DNA of 64,000 nt from Melanocharis versteri (GCA_013397845.1 VZTG01006405.1:886984-950983); one strand, 5' to 3'. Positions 14,569 through 29,500 are shown, numbered from the stretch's first letter. Program-made: numbers and translations. The notes: generated from the sequence alone by a model not told the origin.

Positions 14569-14828
14569 ACAAGGGAAAACAGTTTTAAACTAAAAGAGGG
14601 TAAGTTTTGATTGGATATAAGGAAGAAAATTTTACAATGAGGGTGGTGAGACACTGGGGTAAATTGCCCAGAGAAATTGTGGATGCCCTATCCCTGTAAG
14701 TGTTCAAGGCCAGGCTGAATGGGGCTTTGAGCAACCTGGTCTTGTGGAAGGTGTTCCTGTCCGCAGCAGGGAGTTGGACTAGATGATTTAAGGTCCCTTC
14801 CAAACCAAACTGTTCCACAATTCTATGT
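14569..14828 (+). mobile_element. CR1 LINE, 5'-truncated 3' end
   Basis: About 260 bp follows the avian CR1 3' tail closely: a TTTAAACTAAAAGAGGGTAA-type start, then GGATATAAGGAAGAA, then GAGGGTGGTGAGACACTGG, TTGCCCAGAGA, GTTCAAGGCCAGGCTGAATG, GAGCAACCTGGTCT, and GGTCCCTTCCAA near the end, finishing in ATTCTATG. It is oriented forward and has lost all coding sequence. Small substitutions and deletions suggest an old, inactive copy. Confidence 0.92.
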
Positions 14829-16243
14829 AGGATGAAGGACAAAGGCCACCCTGACAATGAAACCAGGGCAGATGACTCTAAATATTTTGGCTGTGCTTGG
14901 AGGCTCCTACTTCCCAGATGGGCAGATACTCAGTGCAACAAAAGTTAACAATCTTGCCTAAAACTAAAGAAAATACTGCCATTGCAATGCAATCTCTAAC
15001 TCCCTGAAAAAACTATGGACAAAGCCACAGCAACACATGCAGGAACTAGGCTAGTGAAGTGGCAAAACCTTGAGGCTCACTGGGAGCCAGACTGTGGCTC
15101 CCAACAAATTTGGCAGAATCTGGAGGATGTGCATCACGTGACGGAGGCATCTCCGAGCCTTTCCCTGCTGTACTCAGTGAGTCACACTTGTCCCTGGCTG
15201 CTGCAGACATCCAGTTACACATGAGCAGCATCTGAAAGATTGCTTCTGACTTCTGCTGGTGCTTGGGTTTATTAGTGTTGAATTGAAAGTCCTTCCAAGG
15301 CTGGAACTGGAGTATGTCAGACATCTCCTCCCCATCTGTGATAACTGAGCTCATCAGTGCTGTGATACACACTGGTAACCAGGAGAATGGTATTTTCAGT
15401 GTTAGAGTGTAGGCAAGGAGAAGTCCTAGTAGAGAACCTGAGAAGCTAGAAGAAAAAAATAAAAACTTGAGAACAGGCAAATCCCAGAGCACAGGAGTTT
15501 GGTTTTGTCTCATGCCTTCGACTTTGCTGTGTCTTTTACCTTCGTTGATTACAGAATCAGCCTCTTGATTTTTCTGACATTTAGTTGTTATTTTCCTTAT
15601 TTGAGGCTTCTTACACATGTTTTTCAGTTCTGAACTTGTCAAGCAAACCATCTCAGAAATCTTCTTTAATGTCTGTTGCAATTTCTTCTTTGTTGACCAT
15701 TTTCTTCCAGGCTTCCTTACTGCTTTTACCCATGCCCCAGGATGACAAGAATCTGCAGTGTTCCCATTTCCCTTCTCTCAGATACTCATTTATGAGGGAT
15801 CTATCTGGTTGGTAACATTTTTTTCTCATAACAGCAAGATAAAAATGTAGCATTATGTTTCCAGAAAGCAGTGAATGCAATAAAAAGGCTTCCATATCAC
15901 TTGACCATCCAGACTAGTAGATTCCGTGAGGTCTCCAAGCCTTTTATTGTGAGGACAGTTACCTCTGTAACTGCTGTGCTGGGACTGCAGCTTGCATGAG
16001 GGGCAAGGAGAACAACTGGCATCCCTAGAAAGACGTGAGGCCCAGAAAGCGAGTAGCCCTACAACTCTGCTTAACCCAGCGTCCTCCAAAATCAATGAGG
16101 AACATGAAAAATCAGCTGGCTTTGGATCAGGCCCCTGGTACCTTCCTGTTGGTTTGTAAGAAACAAGGAGAGCCAAGTGGTTTACATGAAACATGAAACG
16201 TTCTTGGTGGAGATCTATACACAAGAATCAGAGCTGCACAGGG

Positions 16244-16246
<3 letters not shown>

Positions 16247-16282
<36 letters not shown>
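16247..16282. repeat. (TG)18 microsatellite
   Basis: Thirty-six bases of uninterrupted TG dinucleotide, likely length-variable between individuals. Confidence 0.97.
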
Positions 16283-16286
<4 letters not shown>

Positions 16287-19200
16287 TACCGTTCTGCCAT
16301 GGGAAGCTAGCTTAAGCTGTTGGGTTTTTCTAACAGAATTAAAACCAGAAGGTTTTTCAAACTTCAAATATTTATACGAACGGGAGTACTGTACTATATC
16401 AATCAAACACTTGTGGACTGACGACACAGTGAAACCTATGTACCTGCTCTCTCAGAGAGTTCTGTGAGCTGCTTGGAGCTAGTTTATGTCAAAAAAAAAA
16501 TCTCTAGCCCAAATGACAATACCAGAGCTTGTTAGTTCTCTGTTTACACTGTGTGAACTTAAGTTACCAGCACGACAGGAGAGGATGTATATTTTAGATA
16601 ACACAATCTGGTTTCTATCTTTTGTATTTTTAGGTTTTAATCCTATCAGTCTCTTAGCCAAGCAACTGAGTATCAGATTTAACTATTGTTGTATAGAGGG
16701 AAAAATCACAGCTTATCTTAAAAAAACAATAGATTTGAGTATATATATTTTTTAAAAGTTAAACCTAATAATTCCCCTTGGAAACTGAGTCAAATTGCTC
16801 AGAATCCTCTTCTGGTTCATGAACTTAGCAGTGATAAAACAAAAGGAAATGGATTTGCAGAATTTTTGATTCTGGTGCACGCCTTTCATGAACCGAAATA
16901 GACTCTGAGAACTGCCTTCTGCAGGCATTATTTCTGAACGATTTCCATAACATTTCAAGTAAAACATCCATTTTTCCTCTGTCTGCCTTGTAAACACCAA
17001 TCTGAGAGTCAAGCCAGATACTCTGCTCTTTCCATGCAGTCACAGAGCCCAGCCCCACACCCAGAGCAGTTCCAGGAGCTAGTGGACCTCCTGGGAACAT
17101 CTGTGCTGCATGAACAGGCCACCTTCATTTTCTACTCAGTTACTACTGCCTCACCTCACTCTCCTTCTCTGAAATAACATTTCAAGCTAATAAGACTACT
17201 TTTGCTCTAGCGAGAAAAAATTAGGGCCTTGGAAGATTTATTAGCATCAAACAAGGTAGCTGGACAATGCTGCTGGAATTGAGGGGGAATATTTTGCCAA
17301 GATCTGACTGCTGTACCAGAAGAATGGACTGGTCTTCACAATGACCTTACCCAGCTGTGCCTGAGGTTCAGGAACCGGCTGTGTCCAGGTGGTTTGTCCA
17401 AACCCTTCCTCACTGTTAGGTCCATATCTGTTGTGATAATCACTGCCTGCACAGGACGAGCTAAGATACCTTGGTCAAAGAAGGTTAGTGTCAAACTGTG
17501 CGTGTAGGTCAGGGTATCATGCAAGTTGGTTTCTACTAAAGCAAGCAAAGCCAGGACACGAGAGGAGCCAAAGCCCTGGTTAAAATAAAGTTTTGCCTGA
17601 GTAAGGTTTGCAGCTCTGGCCTTTCATATGAACCAAACACGAGTCAAGAAAAATATGTTTGACTCAGCACCAGGCTAGCTATTTTAAAAGCTTTGAACAA
17701 CACCTCTGATGTGAGTGACCTTGGAGAAATTTTGAATTCCTACTGTGGCTTTGCAGGGTGGTTTCCTAGGAAATTTATAGCAGCGGTAGCAAAAGCAGCA
17801 AAAGCAATTCAGATAAGCAAATAAGCAGATACAGACCTGCCTTTTTCAGAGGGAGTAAAATGTAGAGCCAGAGAAAAAACAGAAGAATTCTACATTACCT
17901 AAATTATAGTACTTATTAATAGATAATTTATCATTAACACATTATTAATTCCTGAGGGACAATAGTGTGTAATTATTGTTATATATCATAACTATAGTGT
18001 GTTACAACCATAGCAGCTTTTACTGATGGGCTTCAATTTGCCATGAGGACAGACTAGATAACCAGCTGCTGTGTATTCTCTCCCTCTGCAAGCACATTCT
18101 CGTAGGCTTTCTCCATTTCCCACAGTGATAGAGGCTGCTTCCCTCCCTCCTGGCCACTCACTCTCCTCTCCAGCCACACCACCCCTGCCACGGCAAAGTT
18201 TGGGCTTCTCTGATCCTGCTGCTCACCCCTCACCTCACAGCTCTGTTAATAAAGTCCCCAGTACATCACCTTGCAGCCACTTAATAACCTTTCCAAAATG
18301 GTGTCTTAAACATACCTTTGTGCAAAGAAGAGCAAGGAAATATTCAGGGTTGGTTCCACCTCCAAAGCAGTTTTGGAAAAAGTATCTGCAAACACTGGCA
18401 ATGCCCCCTTCATGGGTTTCTTTATGGGCTCATTGCCACCGAGGTATTTCCTCCAGTTACTCCTGCATAAGCATGTCAAGTTTTGGTAATGCCTTAGAAA
18501 CTGCAGGACTGTTTCTGAAGGTTTGCTTCGCCCTTGTCTTCATCCTCTTCCTCCTGTGGTCACCTCCAGTGCCCTGTGAGCTGCGGCACCTGTGGCCCCA
18601 GTGCCAGCAATGCCTGATGGTCTGACAGGCAGTGCAGGAAGCCCTGAGGGAGGCTGAGCTCATACTCATTCTGGGGCTTCTGGGCATTTCAGATAACCTC
18701 ATCACAAGCAAGTGACTTTTGCTTTGGTGGTGGTGGTGCTCAGCCGTCCCCATGGCTCAGCTGTTCTCACTCCTGTTACTTGATTTGCAGTGATTTACGA
18801 TCTTTGTTCTATTCAGCATGAGGAGCATGACTGATAAAAAGACAGGATCAAAAGTCTTTTAAAGAGACAGACGATTATAGCCCTGTGACAAAAGTGTGAA
18901 GACTTTTGAAGACTCTGAGGTATCAGATGTCATCCTAGGAACACATTGACCTACTCATTTCAAGATAGGCTGTCAAAGAAAATATACTACCTGATGCTTT
19001 TCCTTGTCCAGTGCTGTAAATATTTCTTATTCATGTTTCATGTTTTCCTGTGACCACATATAGTTATACATCCTTAGCAATAATGAACAGCACTTGTTGC
19101 ATCCACAGCTACAGGGCCTCAAAGCTTTATCAAAGACTGATATTTTGGTTGCTCTTCAAAATCCTCTAGGTACAGGATCTGTCCGTGGCATCCTTTAGTT

Positions 19201-22200
19201 TAATACATCAAATGTGAGGTAAGAGTCAAAGGTACTGACTGGAAACTGGAAACACAAATATCTGGGTGCCCCATTTCCCTTTTTAAAGAGGTTTAAACAC
19301 CTCTTGGTTTCTGCAGAGGTTTAGGGACTGCGTCACCTCTCTCTGCAAAGCCTGACTCTGGGATGGTGTACAGGCCTTAGAGAGGGCCATCTTCTGGGGA
19401 AGCTCAGCTCAAGCCCTACAACAGGGGAGCAAAGGGGCTCCTCCTCTGTGTCCTTAGCATTTTAATGCTGGCTTTTGAGTGCACTGGGTGCCATGGCCTC
19501 TCCCCTCACTGCAGCAGGGCCTGAGGGTTAGCACATCCCTGACACCATGCTCAGGGCAGTGACCAAAGCCATCGTGGACATCTTTGAGTGCAGGTATGCC
19601 CAAGACATGGGATGGAGAAAGTCAGGAGAAATGCCTGAGACACAGGTAGATTGAAATTCAGATACGGAGGGGGTTTAGAAGAGGAGGAAAGCAAGACAGA
19701 TGAATCATTAAATGAATAGCAGCACACAGCAGTCTCTCTTTTCATACCCCACTTACAAAACAATGTGATTTTTGAATGAGAGATCATGGGACAGACCAGA
19801 GGCGAGCCAACAAGTGACTTACATAATAAGTTTACATTAAAGGATGAGATGCCAAAACACCCTGTAACAAGGATACTAGAGAACAGTTTTAATAACATAT
19901 TCCAAACTTCCTGAGGTTGTTTATACCTTACTTCAGACTGATGAAATACTTTTTCTTACATGTGGACTGATGTGAAATACCTTTCAACTACTGCTAAAAG
20001 ATCTGGTGTAGAGCACAGTACATACTTTCTCAGCTAAGGACAGAAGATTGCTTAAGCTCCTCAAGAAAAACCAGTCACTTAATTACAAGATTCAAGGTAT
20101 ATTCCAAAACATTTCCTTCTATAAAATAACATCTCAACCAGGAGATTAACTGCTATTTTTAGAGTAATTTTATGGCGAATTTGTTCTTCTGCCACTTTTT
20201 CTTTCTCAGACATTAGAAGTGCTCTGGGGATCAATGAAGAGCTGTGAAATGTCACATGAAAATAATTAGTCTGACCAGAAAGAGGGACAGATTCAATTCT
20301 GCACCCGGATGTATGCTCATGGAAACCCCACTGACAGTGGCACAAAGTTCAAGAGTTACAACCAGTAATCAGACCCAAAGTCATTACAAATTGAAACTAG
20401 TTACTAATGAATGACTTGTTTGGTAAGCCATATGAAAAAAGATGGTGTTTTCAGTACAGATCCTAGAAGACAGATGTCCACGTTTCAGAAATTTCTTCCA
20501 AACTGGTGCTACTTGGCACTCTCAGAGGAGAGAAAAAAAGATTTGAAAGAACGCTCTTCATCTGAAAACGTGTTTGTGTCTGAACTATATTTACCTACTA
20601 TGGCTTGTGAAATTTTGAAGGAAAGAATCAGTTCTGCAGTTGTGTTGTTGATTGGGGCAATCTTTAGACCTCAGAAACACTTGAATGCATCTCAGCACTG
20701 AAAGGCTTCAGCAGCCTCTCCCCTTGGTGTGGTCTCACTTTGCACATTACACTGAACGTGAATTGCTCCAGAGGGAGCATTACAGTGCAGTGATTGGGGC
20801 ACCCAGGTGGGAGCTGGGACGCAGAGGACCATCAGCACTAATAAATATTTAATCTTTGTATGCAAAGTGTAACAGCTCCATTGAGAGAGACTCTGCACCT
20901 GCCAGCTCTGCTCAGCCCAGAGCCTGCTCAGCAAGGGCTGCAGGAAGACGAGGCTTGAAGCAGATGGCGGCGTTGAACTTGGATCACCCAAACCATAAGC
21001 ATGTGCTTTAGTCAATCTGTACATTCAGCCCAATTAGTGAACAGTGCCAGATCTGCCAAAGCCACATTTTTCTCACGCTAAATGATTGATCAAAACAAAA
21101 GAAAACATCTCACCCAGGCTCACCAGTCAGTCTTGCTGCTGATCACGGCCCCACAGGCAGTGCCAGTGTTTCACAACAGTCGCTTTCTTCAGCTGTCAGC
21201 ATGCATCCTTTAGACATCAGCAGGAAATAAAGCAGAAAACTGGAGACAGGAAATTGTTTAATGATAGAAATTGGCAAAGACAGGTGTAATCCTCAAGCTA
21301 CTTTTAGCTCATTTTAGGAAATACGCAGGTATCATTTTGACAGCACGCTTTTAACAAAAAAGGTAGAGATTTACATGGTAAGATGTGCTCTTCTTAGAGG
21401 ACTTAGCCTTCATTCTGTTGGTAAATTGAGTGCCAACCATAGCTGGGATGTGAGTTTTTGTGAAATCAGTCTAGAAAAGGACATTTTAAATTCAGCTTTC
21501 AGTGCCTTTTAATGCTGTTGTTGAATGACAGCTATGGTGTGATACAGATTGAAGGAAGTCTATTAGTACCTGCCCTCGATTTCACAGCCTCTGTATAAAT
21601 ACCACCTTTGCCTCTGATATTGGCCTTTCCTCATCTACAGCTGCTCCTTTGCTGCAAACTTTGAGCCAGGTTTAACTTTGGTTCATTTAATCTCTAGCAC
21701 CTTCCCTAGCTGTGGATTTGTCTCTGCTCTTTTCCTGCCCCTTCTCATTAGCCCAAGACACTCAGCTTTTCTTCTCAGTTCCCCATTTCTCATTAATTTA
21801 TTTTCCAAGAAGCAAAAAGTGAAAATAATTATACATCGAAAACCTCAGGAAGTACCAAATTAAAACCAGGGAGCTGATCTGTGTCCTGAGAAGACTCCAA
21901 GGTCACAGTCCTCTACTGCTCCTCATTGTGACCAAGAAGCCTCCTTGGCAGCTTCAACGCACACAGAGAGAGCAGCTGTAGGAAAAAAAAGGACAAACAT
22001 CACCCCTCTCCAGCTGTGCCTTCACATACACAGACAAATCCTGCTAGGAAATGACAAGGAGCAGCTAAAGGAAATGGACTTCAGAGATACAAAAAGCTCA
22101 TCACTGCCTCTCTTGGAATGGATGAGATGAAAGAGGAAGTGTCAAATCCAAACCAGACCCTGCACATACACCTGTGACTGTGTACACACAGCCATCTGAA

Positions 22201-23462
22201 CCTGCAGGAGATGAAAAGCAGATGAACAACTGAATTTGATAAGGGAATACAGGTATTTATGTTATTACGTGCTAATGACTGCACATAAGATAGAGTATAA
22301 ACCAGACTTTGTGAAAATGAGGGCGATAAATAGAAATTAATCATGGCTTTCTTACAGCTCTGCTTTATGGGTGTGAATATCTGAGACTGAAGGTAGTGCC
22401 TGAATCTCCTTTTCAGTATAGCTCCTGAAGTTTCAGTTTTATTCAGATTGCTGCTAGTTATTAAGGCTCAACTGGCAAATTCTAGAACTATTTAGCAACA
22501 GATTCTGGGATTCTTGTTTTTAAAAAATTACTAGCAAATTGAAAAAGACAAGAGAAAGGATTTTTTTCCCTGACAAAGCATGTAACTGAGTATACAACCT
22601 ACTTAATCAGGTGAATGCTGGTGGTTTTCCCACAGAGTGAATTTCTGGAGAAGCCCTGTAATCTGTGAACTCCTGTGGACTTCTGACAGGAGGGTGGGAT
22701 TGATGATGTGCTGTATCAGATTCATTTGCCATGTCTTTCTGATGGATGGTGAAGTCCCAGCTACTGGAATCACAGCTTGTTCACTTTCATTTGTGCATTG
22801 CTAACTCTCATCGTTAAAGATAAACAACATCATGTGAAGCAAGCACAAACTTGAAAGTCCGTCAAGTGGAACTGAAAGGACCCAGCACGTTTTGTCTTGG
22901 TTTTAAACCTTGCCTTGGAGGATCAGCTTATGACTCCTGTTATTCGGTACTGCAATGCTTCAGGCTTTTTCTTGAGCACCGTAATCATTTTGCCTCCTAG
23001 GCATCAATCAGGGTTAATAAGGTCAGCCAGCGAGGAGCAGATTGTCCACTATGTAATCAAGACAGACTTTGAGTCAAAATCTTTCTCTGCCAGTAGGAAT
23101 ATTTCCAGACTTGTACTAGAAGATGAATAGGGATGAAACAGCATATGAGGACTTTTTTAATAACCCTTTGATAATATTTTGGAAGCAGAGATGAAAATGT
23201 GTCTTAATTTACAAAGGATTGAAGAGTCATGAATTGAGGAACTGGAGATGATATTGGGACACTGGTGCATATTGTCCATTTATTGTTTTGATAATACGGT
23301 TTCTCTGCTTTGTTTGTCTCTTCTCCAACTGGCACCTCTTGCATCAAAATGCATATTTTTAAAGATACGATCCCGCTGAGCTCCTGCACAGTTACTCACA
23401 TGTATGGCCCTTTGAAATGTGTAGGTTTTAAACCCAAGGCCAATCTGTGATTCCAAGTATTG

Positions 23463-23510
23463 CAGTGAGCATGGAGCAAAGCACCTCAGTGAGCATTGAG
23501 CAAAGCATTT
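23463..23510. repeat. 24-bp tandem duplication
   Basis: Two adjacent copies (23463-23486, 23487-23510) starting CAGTGAGCAT, differing at three positions. Confidence 0.9.
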
Positions 23511-26500
23511 ATGTCCTCCAGAGCAATGTTCAGGCAAATGACTCACAGCACCTGCAGGGAGGGAAGAAGGAGTCAAACTGATTTTCCAATGTACTGACCA
23601 CTGACATATCATAGGGGTGATGTGGCCTTAAGCGAGAGGAAGGACAAGAAAGGACAATAGTGTTGCTAGTTTGTGACTTCTGTAATTATATGTTTGCAGA
23701 ATTAGGAGGGAGGGAGGGAAGCAGGAAAGACAAGTATTTATCAGTTGCCACTTTCTGCTTGTTGCATGCTAAGGAATCTTTCTGCTAATTTCTTTGCAAA
23801 AAGAGCTGAGCTTGCTGAAACTTAAAGTGGGGGGATTATACTGGGACAGGACATGGGTAAGCCCAGCCACAGCCCAGGTAGCCCCCGCTCCCCCAACTCT
23901 CCCAGGACCTTCTCATTACCTAACATCCTTTGCTTTCATTACTCCATCCAAAACAATAACTGCATTTTCATGCAAAGTGTTCTCTGCTGAGAAAATGTGG
24001 CCCTTTTGAGCAGATACATAGCTGTACATTCACGTATTTAGCAGAATTTATTATACAGAATTACTGACAAATAAGATCACATGCAAAGGTTGATAAGCTA
24101 AAACTGCATTTCAACAAACCATTGATGTAGTCATGACAATGTAATGAAAAGTTTGAAACATGTACAATTTCTGTAATAAATGAATATTCACTTTTGTTCT
24201 GAAGTATTAGTACTTGTGTCTAGACTTTGAGTGCTTCCAATCACAGAGCTACTAAAGCCAGAAGAATTCAGATGGTTAGAAAAAATGGTATGTCTTCAAG
24301 ATGTGCCTGCTGTACTAAAATGATTTGATCTCAGCCTAGACTGTGGGTCATGTGAGATAGATAATAATTGATTTTATTATTTATTTTATTTATTGCTTTT
24401 TTTTAATGGTTTATATATTTTTAATTTTTTTACTATCTTCTTTTTTCAGATTCATTAAAAAATTAGGAACTTGCAAACATTCCCAGTATTTGGAGTGCTT
24501 GTCTATTCAAAGAGAGAGAAGGTACAGTTACATATATAAAAATATAGACAATCCAATCTCATGACATCACATCAGGTTCAACAATATAATAATATAAAAG
24601 TAATAATCTGACAATATTTTAGCTGCTGCATGGCTACTTGATGTAAAACTCTAAGTAAAATGAAGAATGGGTGATCTGGAGTGTTGACAGAGGATCAGTC
24701 GTCAGCTGTTCAAATCTAGCCCAGGCTGCTGACAGCAGTAGGGGTAGCAATGGAACTACCACTGCCATTACCATCAGCTGTTTGACTGGAGTAAAATGAG
24801 ACAGTGGCCTACTCCCTCTGTTTTAGGTTACCCATCCCTCCGTTCTCTAGACAGTGCCAAAAAAGCTCTCAGATCACACCCTAGAAGAGAGGTACCCATG
24901 CACAAAACTCGGCGAGGGTGTCTTGAGTGGTGGTAAGTACATCTAGAAGTAAGAAACTTCAAGCCAGAATCACAACATTCTCAGAGCCCTAAAGGAGCCT
25001 CATTCAATGCAGTAGCTTCTTTTAAGGTTTTGTGAAGGTGCCCTGGTGATAACCTCGAGGCTAAATCCTTAGTTGTCCCTCTTGGTGATCCAGGAGTGTC
25101 ACACTTTTGGACTAACTGGTCTTCACCAGAGTCTTGCTCAATGTTCCTGTATGAGTGAGAACAGAGGTGCGTTGTCCTGGACATGGTGACAGGGTTTAAT
25201 CCCTGCTAGCACTCTAGGATGTGCCATATTATGATGTTCATCCTGTCTAGTGCTTACATGGTACTGTTCCCTCTCCTACCACCTACAACTGTACAGGGGT
25301 CCTCCTACCTCCGTCACCAGCAGCAGATCCTGTTATTGGAGAGGTCTCCTAGAACAGAGCTGCTGTTCACTCCACACCATGAGTCAGACAGGTCTCAGCA
25401 GTAGGGCCAGCAGTATGTGTGTGGCTGAGTGACCTCATCTGGAGCCTGGGGACAGCTCCCAGAGCTGACTGCCACAGGGCAGAGCAGGGGAACAAAGTGC
25501 ATCTTTCATGCCTGGGCATCCCTTATCCACAGCCTGAGCAGCAACCCAGCAGACGCACCTCTCGTGCCCCTATCCTCTCCCAGCATTTATTTGGAACCTC
25601 AGGAGGGAGGAGTTAAAAGTGGATTTCAACTGGGTCAGAAAAACCCAATAGCTTGCTTTTTACTCCATAGCAAAAATGGAATTTTCAGGAAAAAATCTGA
25701 ATACCAAAATATTCAAGACAAAAAATAAAGTTTTTAATTTTTGGCAGCTGAGGACAGGTTTGGGCTGCTCAGTTTTTGACAGTAAAGCAACATATATTCG
25801 CACCGTTTTTTTCATCTTCTTTTACAGTATGCTGACATTTTCAAATGCTTTTTCTCTTGAAATGCAGTTTCTCTTGAACATTTTCAACAACGCTTTTTCA
25901 CGGTATTTAATTCTCAGGGTTTCTCACTGCCAGGGGAACAGCCAAGGATCCAGGGAGGAGCCGTGGAAACGCATTAGCTATGCCAGCTCTCAAGAGCAGC
26001 TTGAAGTGGCACTGGACCCCTTCGATTCTGGCCCTTGGCAGTGGCTGGTGTTGTCCAAGTTTGAAGTGGGGCAGAGATGCAGCAGAGCTCCCAGCCCACC
26101 TCCGGAGGGGAGCTAAAAAGGGTAGGCACAGGAGAAAAGAGCCAATTCAAATGCACCTTTGATCAAATGGTGCGGACTTAGGAAGACAGCAGAAAAAATG
26201 GACTGTGTCATGCCCCAGCATTGTCTCACTACTTGTGCCAAGTCTTGCAGTCAAGAGAGAGCATCTCCTGATGAGCCCACAGCTGTAAGAGAGCGTGGAC
26301 AGTCTCCTGCACTTGCAACCAAGGGCAGTGTCACAAGCCTCCGTGTTGCTACATTATGTTGTAGTTGGAAATGCTGTGGAGGGTCCTCTATACATTCCTG
26401 CTTTTGCACACATAAAAACCAAGGGCGAGCAGCTCTGACCCAGCCCAGGAGGGGTTGGCAGTGGCACCCCTCCTGCTCTTCACAGAGCAATCTCTCTGAT

Positions 26501-29500
26501 CCAGCCAACAGGGAGACACAGCTCAAAGAAGAATGAGAAGGTCTTGTGACAGAGTGGGAAAACACATTTAACTAAATTCACCTGCATTTTTTTACTGAAT
26601 AGAAGTGTTATGCCATTGTTTTTTTTTCCTACAGGCATCTTTTCTCCTTCAGGCCAGTCCACCTCCACTAACTTCAAGCCAGAGGAGTTCCCGCTTCATA
26701 TGCAGAGCATCAGAGTGTTGCACACGCATAACTGGAACTGCCACAGGCAGACACCAGGAACTACACTAAAAACAATTAAAATATGCTGATGAAATCCCAC
26801 TTCCCTGCTCATCCAGCCCATCAGAGTAGAAATGATGGAGTTTCTGAGCTGCTCTGAGCAAACAGTGTGAAAATATAAGTCTTGGTTTGGTGCATGCCCA
26901 GAGTGTTGAACTAATAACACTTGTCTCATATGTAAGCAGCTGCAAAACCTGATATTTACACAAGGATTCACAGAGATGAGAAAAGCCTGCTTTTTTTTTG
27001 CTTTTTTTTTTCCTAGATGGCAGGCTCTGGTTCAAATGGGAATTAATTTGGGAAAACTCTCTGGTTTGTATCATACAGCATGCCAGATTATACGACTAGA
27101 GTAGACTCTATTTTTTGTATAATTGAAGATTAGCTTTAGAGCATTGACATTGTTCCCACATCAGTATAGGAGCATTTTTACCTACCAAAGCACCCATCAT
27201 TTTACATGTCAAACAGGTTGTGAACAAAGTAGGACTCTAAAAGCACTCAATCAACAAGATCACAAATGCACTTGGTATAAATACAATTACACCTAAATAC
27301 GCTTGCTGGCGGGAGCCACTTTTTTGCAGAGCTGTCTCTGGGAACCCACACGTGCTTGGCTTACCTTCGACAAGGTGGCTGCAATTTCAAAGCTTAGAGC
27401 TGCCTTTAAATAGGCTTTTCTAAGACTCGAGTATCAGCTGGCACATGCTTCTGCTGGCAACACAAGGGCTGTTGTCTCAGCCACCCAGAAGTAATATGCA
27501 AAAGACAGCTTTTATGAGGCCAATTAGTAGAGCTGGAAAACACAGCCCAGGGTTTAGCTACCCAAGCCCTACCTCAAGACCTGTTGTGAGCTTCTTCTCA
27601 TTTTTCTCAGATCTTTCAGGTGGTCTAATAAATTACATTCCCCTTCTTACAAAGTTGCATCACTTTTATGGAAAAAATGATGAAGCAGGCAATGCTCCTG
27701 CTGGCAGAGTGCAGCTAATGGCAGGGTGGATACAGCAAAGTCTGATGCATCAGATTGCTGCAGGGAATAGCTTGCAAACTCAAGCTAACCTCCAACCCCC
27801 CATGCCTTCTGGGGTTTACAGTTTGGGGGTCTTGGTACATACACTAGGCTGGTCCCAACTATTTTTTTGAGTATCACGAAGGCACATGAACCTGGCCCTC
27901 AGTTCAGCAGTGCTTCTGTCTCCTCATCCAGCACCAGCACAACACGAACGTGACAAAAGAATGAATGCAGAGAAATAGACATCATCTCAGGTGATATTAG
28001 GATATCTAAGGTCTCACTTCTTGCCTCATTTTAAATCATTTTTTATTTTCAACCGCTCCCTCTCTCTCCACAAGAGGTAAGTGTTTTGAGGCAAAAGGCA
28101 GAGTGCCCTTCAGCGCTATCAGGAATAGCAAGGCCATTGCCAGTCTCATCCTGTAAAAAACTATGGTAATCACAATAGGTTTGAAGTTCTTCCAAACAAA
28201 ACAGCTGGAGCTGGTGGACACTGTATGTTCTTCCTATTGCTTTAAGAGCTCCAGCTGCTCTGCCTCTGCAGTGGAAGTACATCTGTGTTGCTGTGCAAGC
28301 AAAAACAGAGAAAGGATGAGGAAAAGAACAATTCCACATATTTTTGTCTGTTGCTTCCATCTTGTGGCCAACTCGGAAAAGAAAAATTTGGGTCTTTATT
28401 TGAGCAAAGTTATTATTAACAAATGAAAGGAAACCGTAGAATTTTTAGAGGTGGTTCTAATCCTTACCTCTAGTTGTTTGGATGGGAATGAATCGGGGTG
28501 GGAAGTTAGTTTTTCCCTTTGAAAAGCATTGAACATCAATGCCGGCAGAGGAAGGGGCTGGTGCCTCCTCTGCCACGCCCTCTGTTTTGGTCTCACACGA
28601 GCTGCTGTGCCAAGGGGTGCAGGGCAGAGATGGGGTCAGGAGGACAAGCCCATGAGTGCTGAGCCCAAGCCCTTACTTTGCTGTAGGCAGCAGTAATAAT
28701 GGGACTCCCACGGAGTATGGACTCTGCTTCAGCTGCTGGCTTCATCAGCTAGCCCAGATCCATGAGGTGACTTTCCCTCTTCTTTGTTTTAGGCCTACAA
28801 AGGCTTTTCTTTGTTTCCCTTTCATTTCTCCTGGGGATTATGCCAGCGCACAGCTCCCACGCCACACAACCTCTAACAATGGGGATAAGTTGATGGGACA
28901 CAGCGATCTTGCTGAGACAGTTGCAAAGGCACCATGCCTGAGGTTTCTAGAGCCATGGGGAGCATCTCAAGGTGGCTGGATAAGTTCTTTCTGGCTCATG
29001 AACCTGCTGCTTCCTTTATGCACCACTCATAGCAATACAGAAGCTTAGGCAAAAATCTTTTTACCTGCATAACCTAAAGCCATTCCCTTCCTATCCTCCT
29101 GGCCAGGAGCCTGCCCTTCCCTGCTCCCAGCACGGTGCTGCTCTCTCCCAGCTTCTGTTCCCTGGGCAGCCTGCCTCTGCCGTATGCCAGTGCACTCTCT
29201 CAGCACATTTCCAGCCAAATGTTTGCTGAGGCCTCGAGACAGGGAGCAAGATGATGTGGAGAACTCATGTCGGACCCCCAGTGTGGCGGAGCAAGGGGCT
29301 AGACTTTTGCCCAAAATGGGCCTACTTCAGCAAGAAGGTGAGAAACTCACGATCCATGCTCCCCAGCATGGACAGACATGCTCACAGGCACACACAGCCA
29401 TACCCTGTGCTTGGGAGAATGCTCTGTTCCCAGGCTCTTGCATAGAGAGAGATTTCGGTACCCCCATGCTTTATTCCACACAGCAGAAATAACGAGTCCA

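Noticed and set aside
18071..18625. 184-codon plus-strand open frame
   Set aside because: Low-complexity, proline- and serine-rich translation of pyrimidine-rich DNA with no family motif or splice context.
25676..26116. 146-codon plus-strand open frame
   Set aside because: Mixed composition, no recognisable domain, overlapping frames on both strands.
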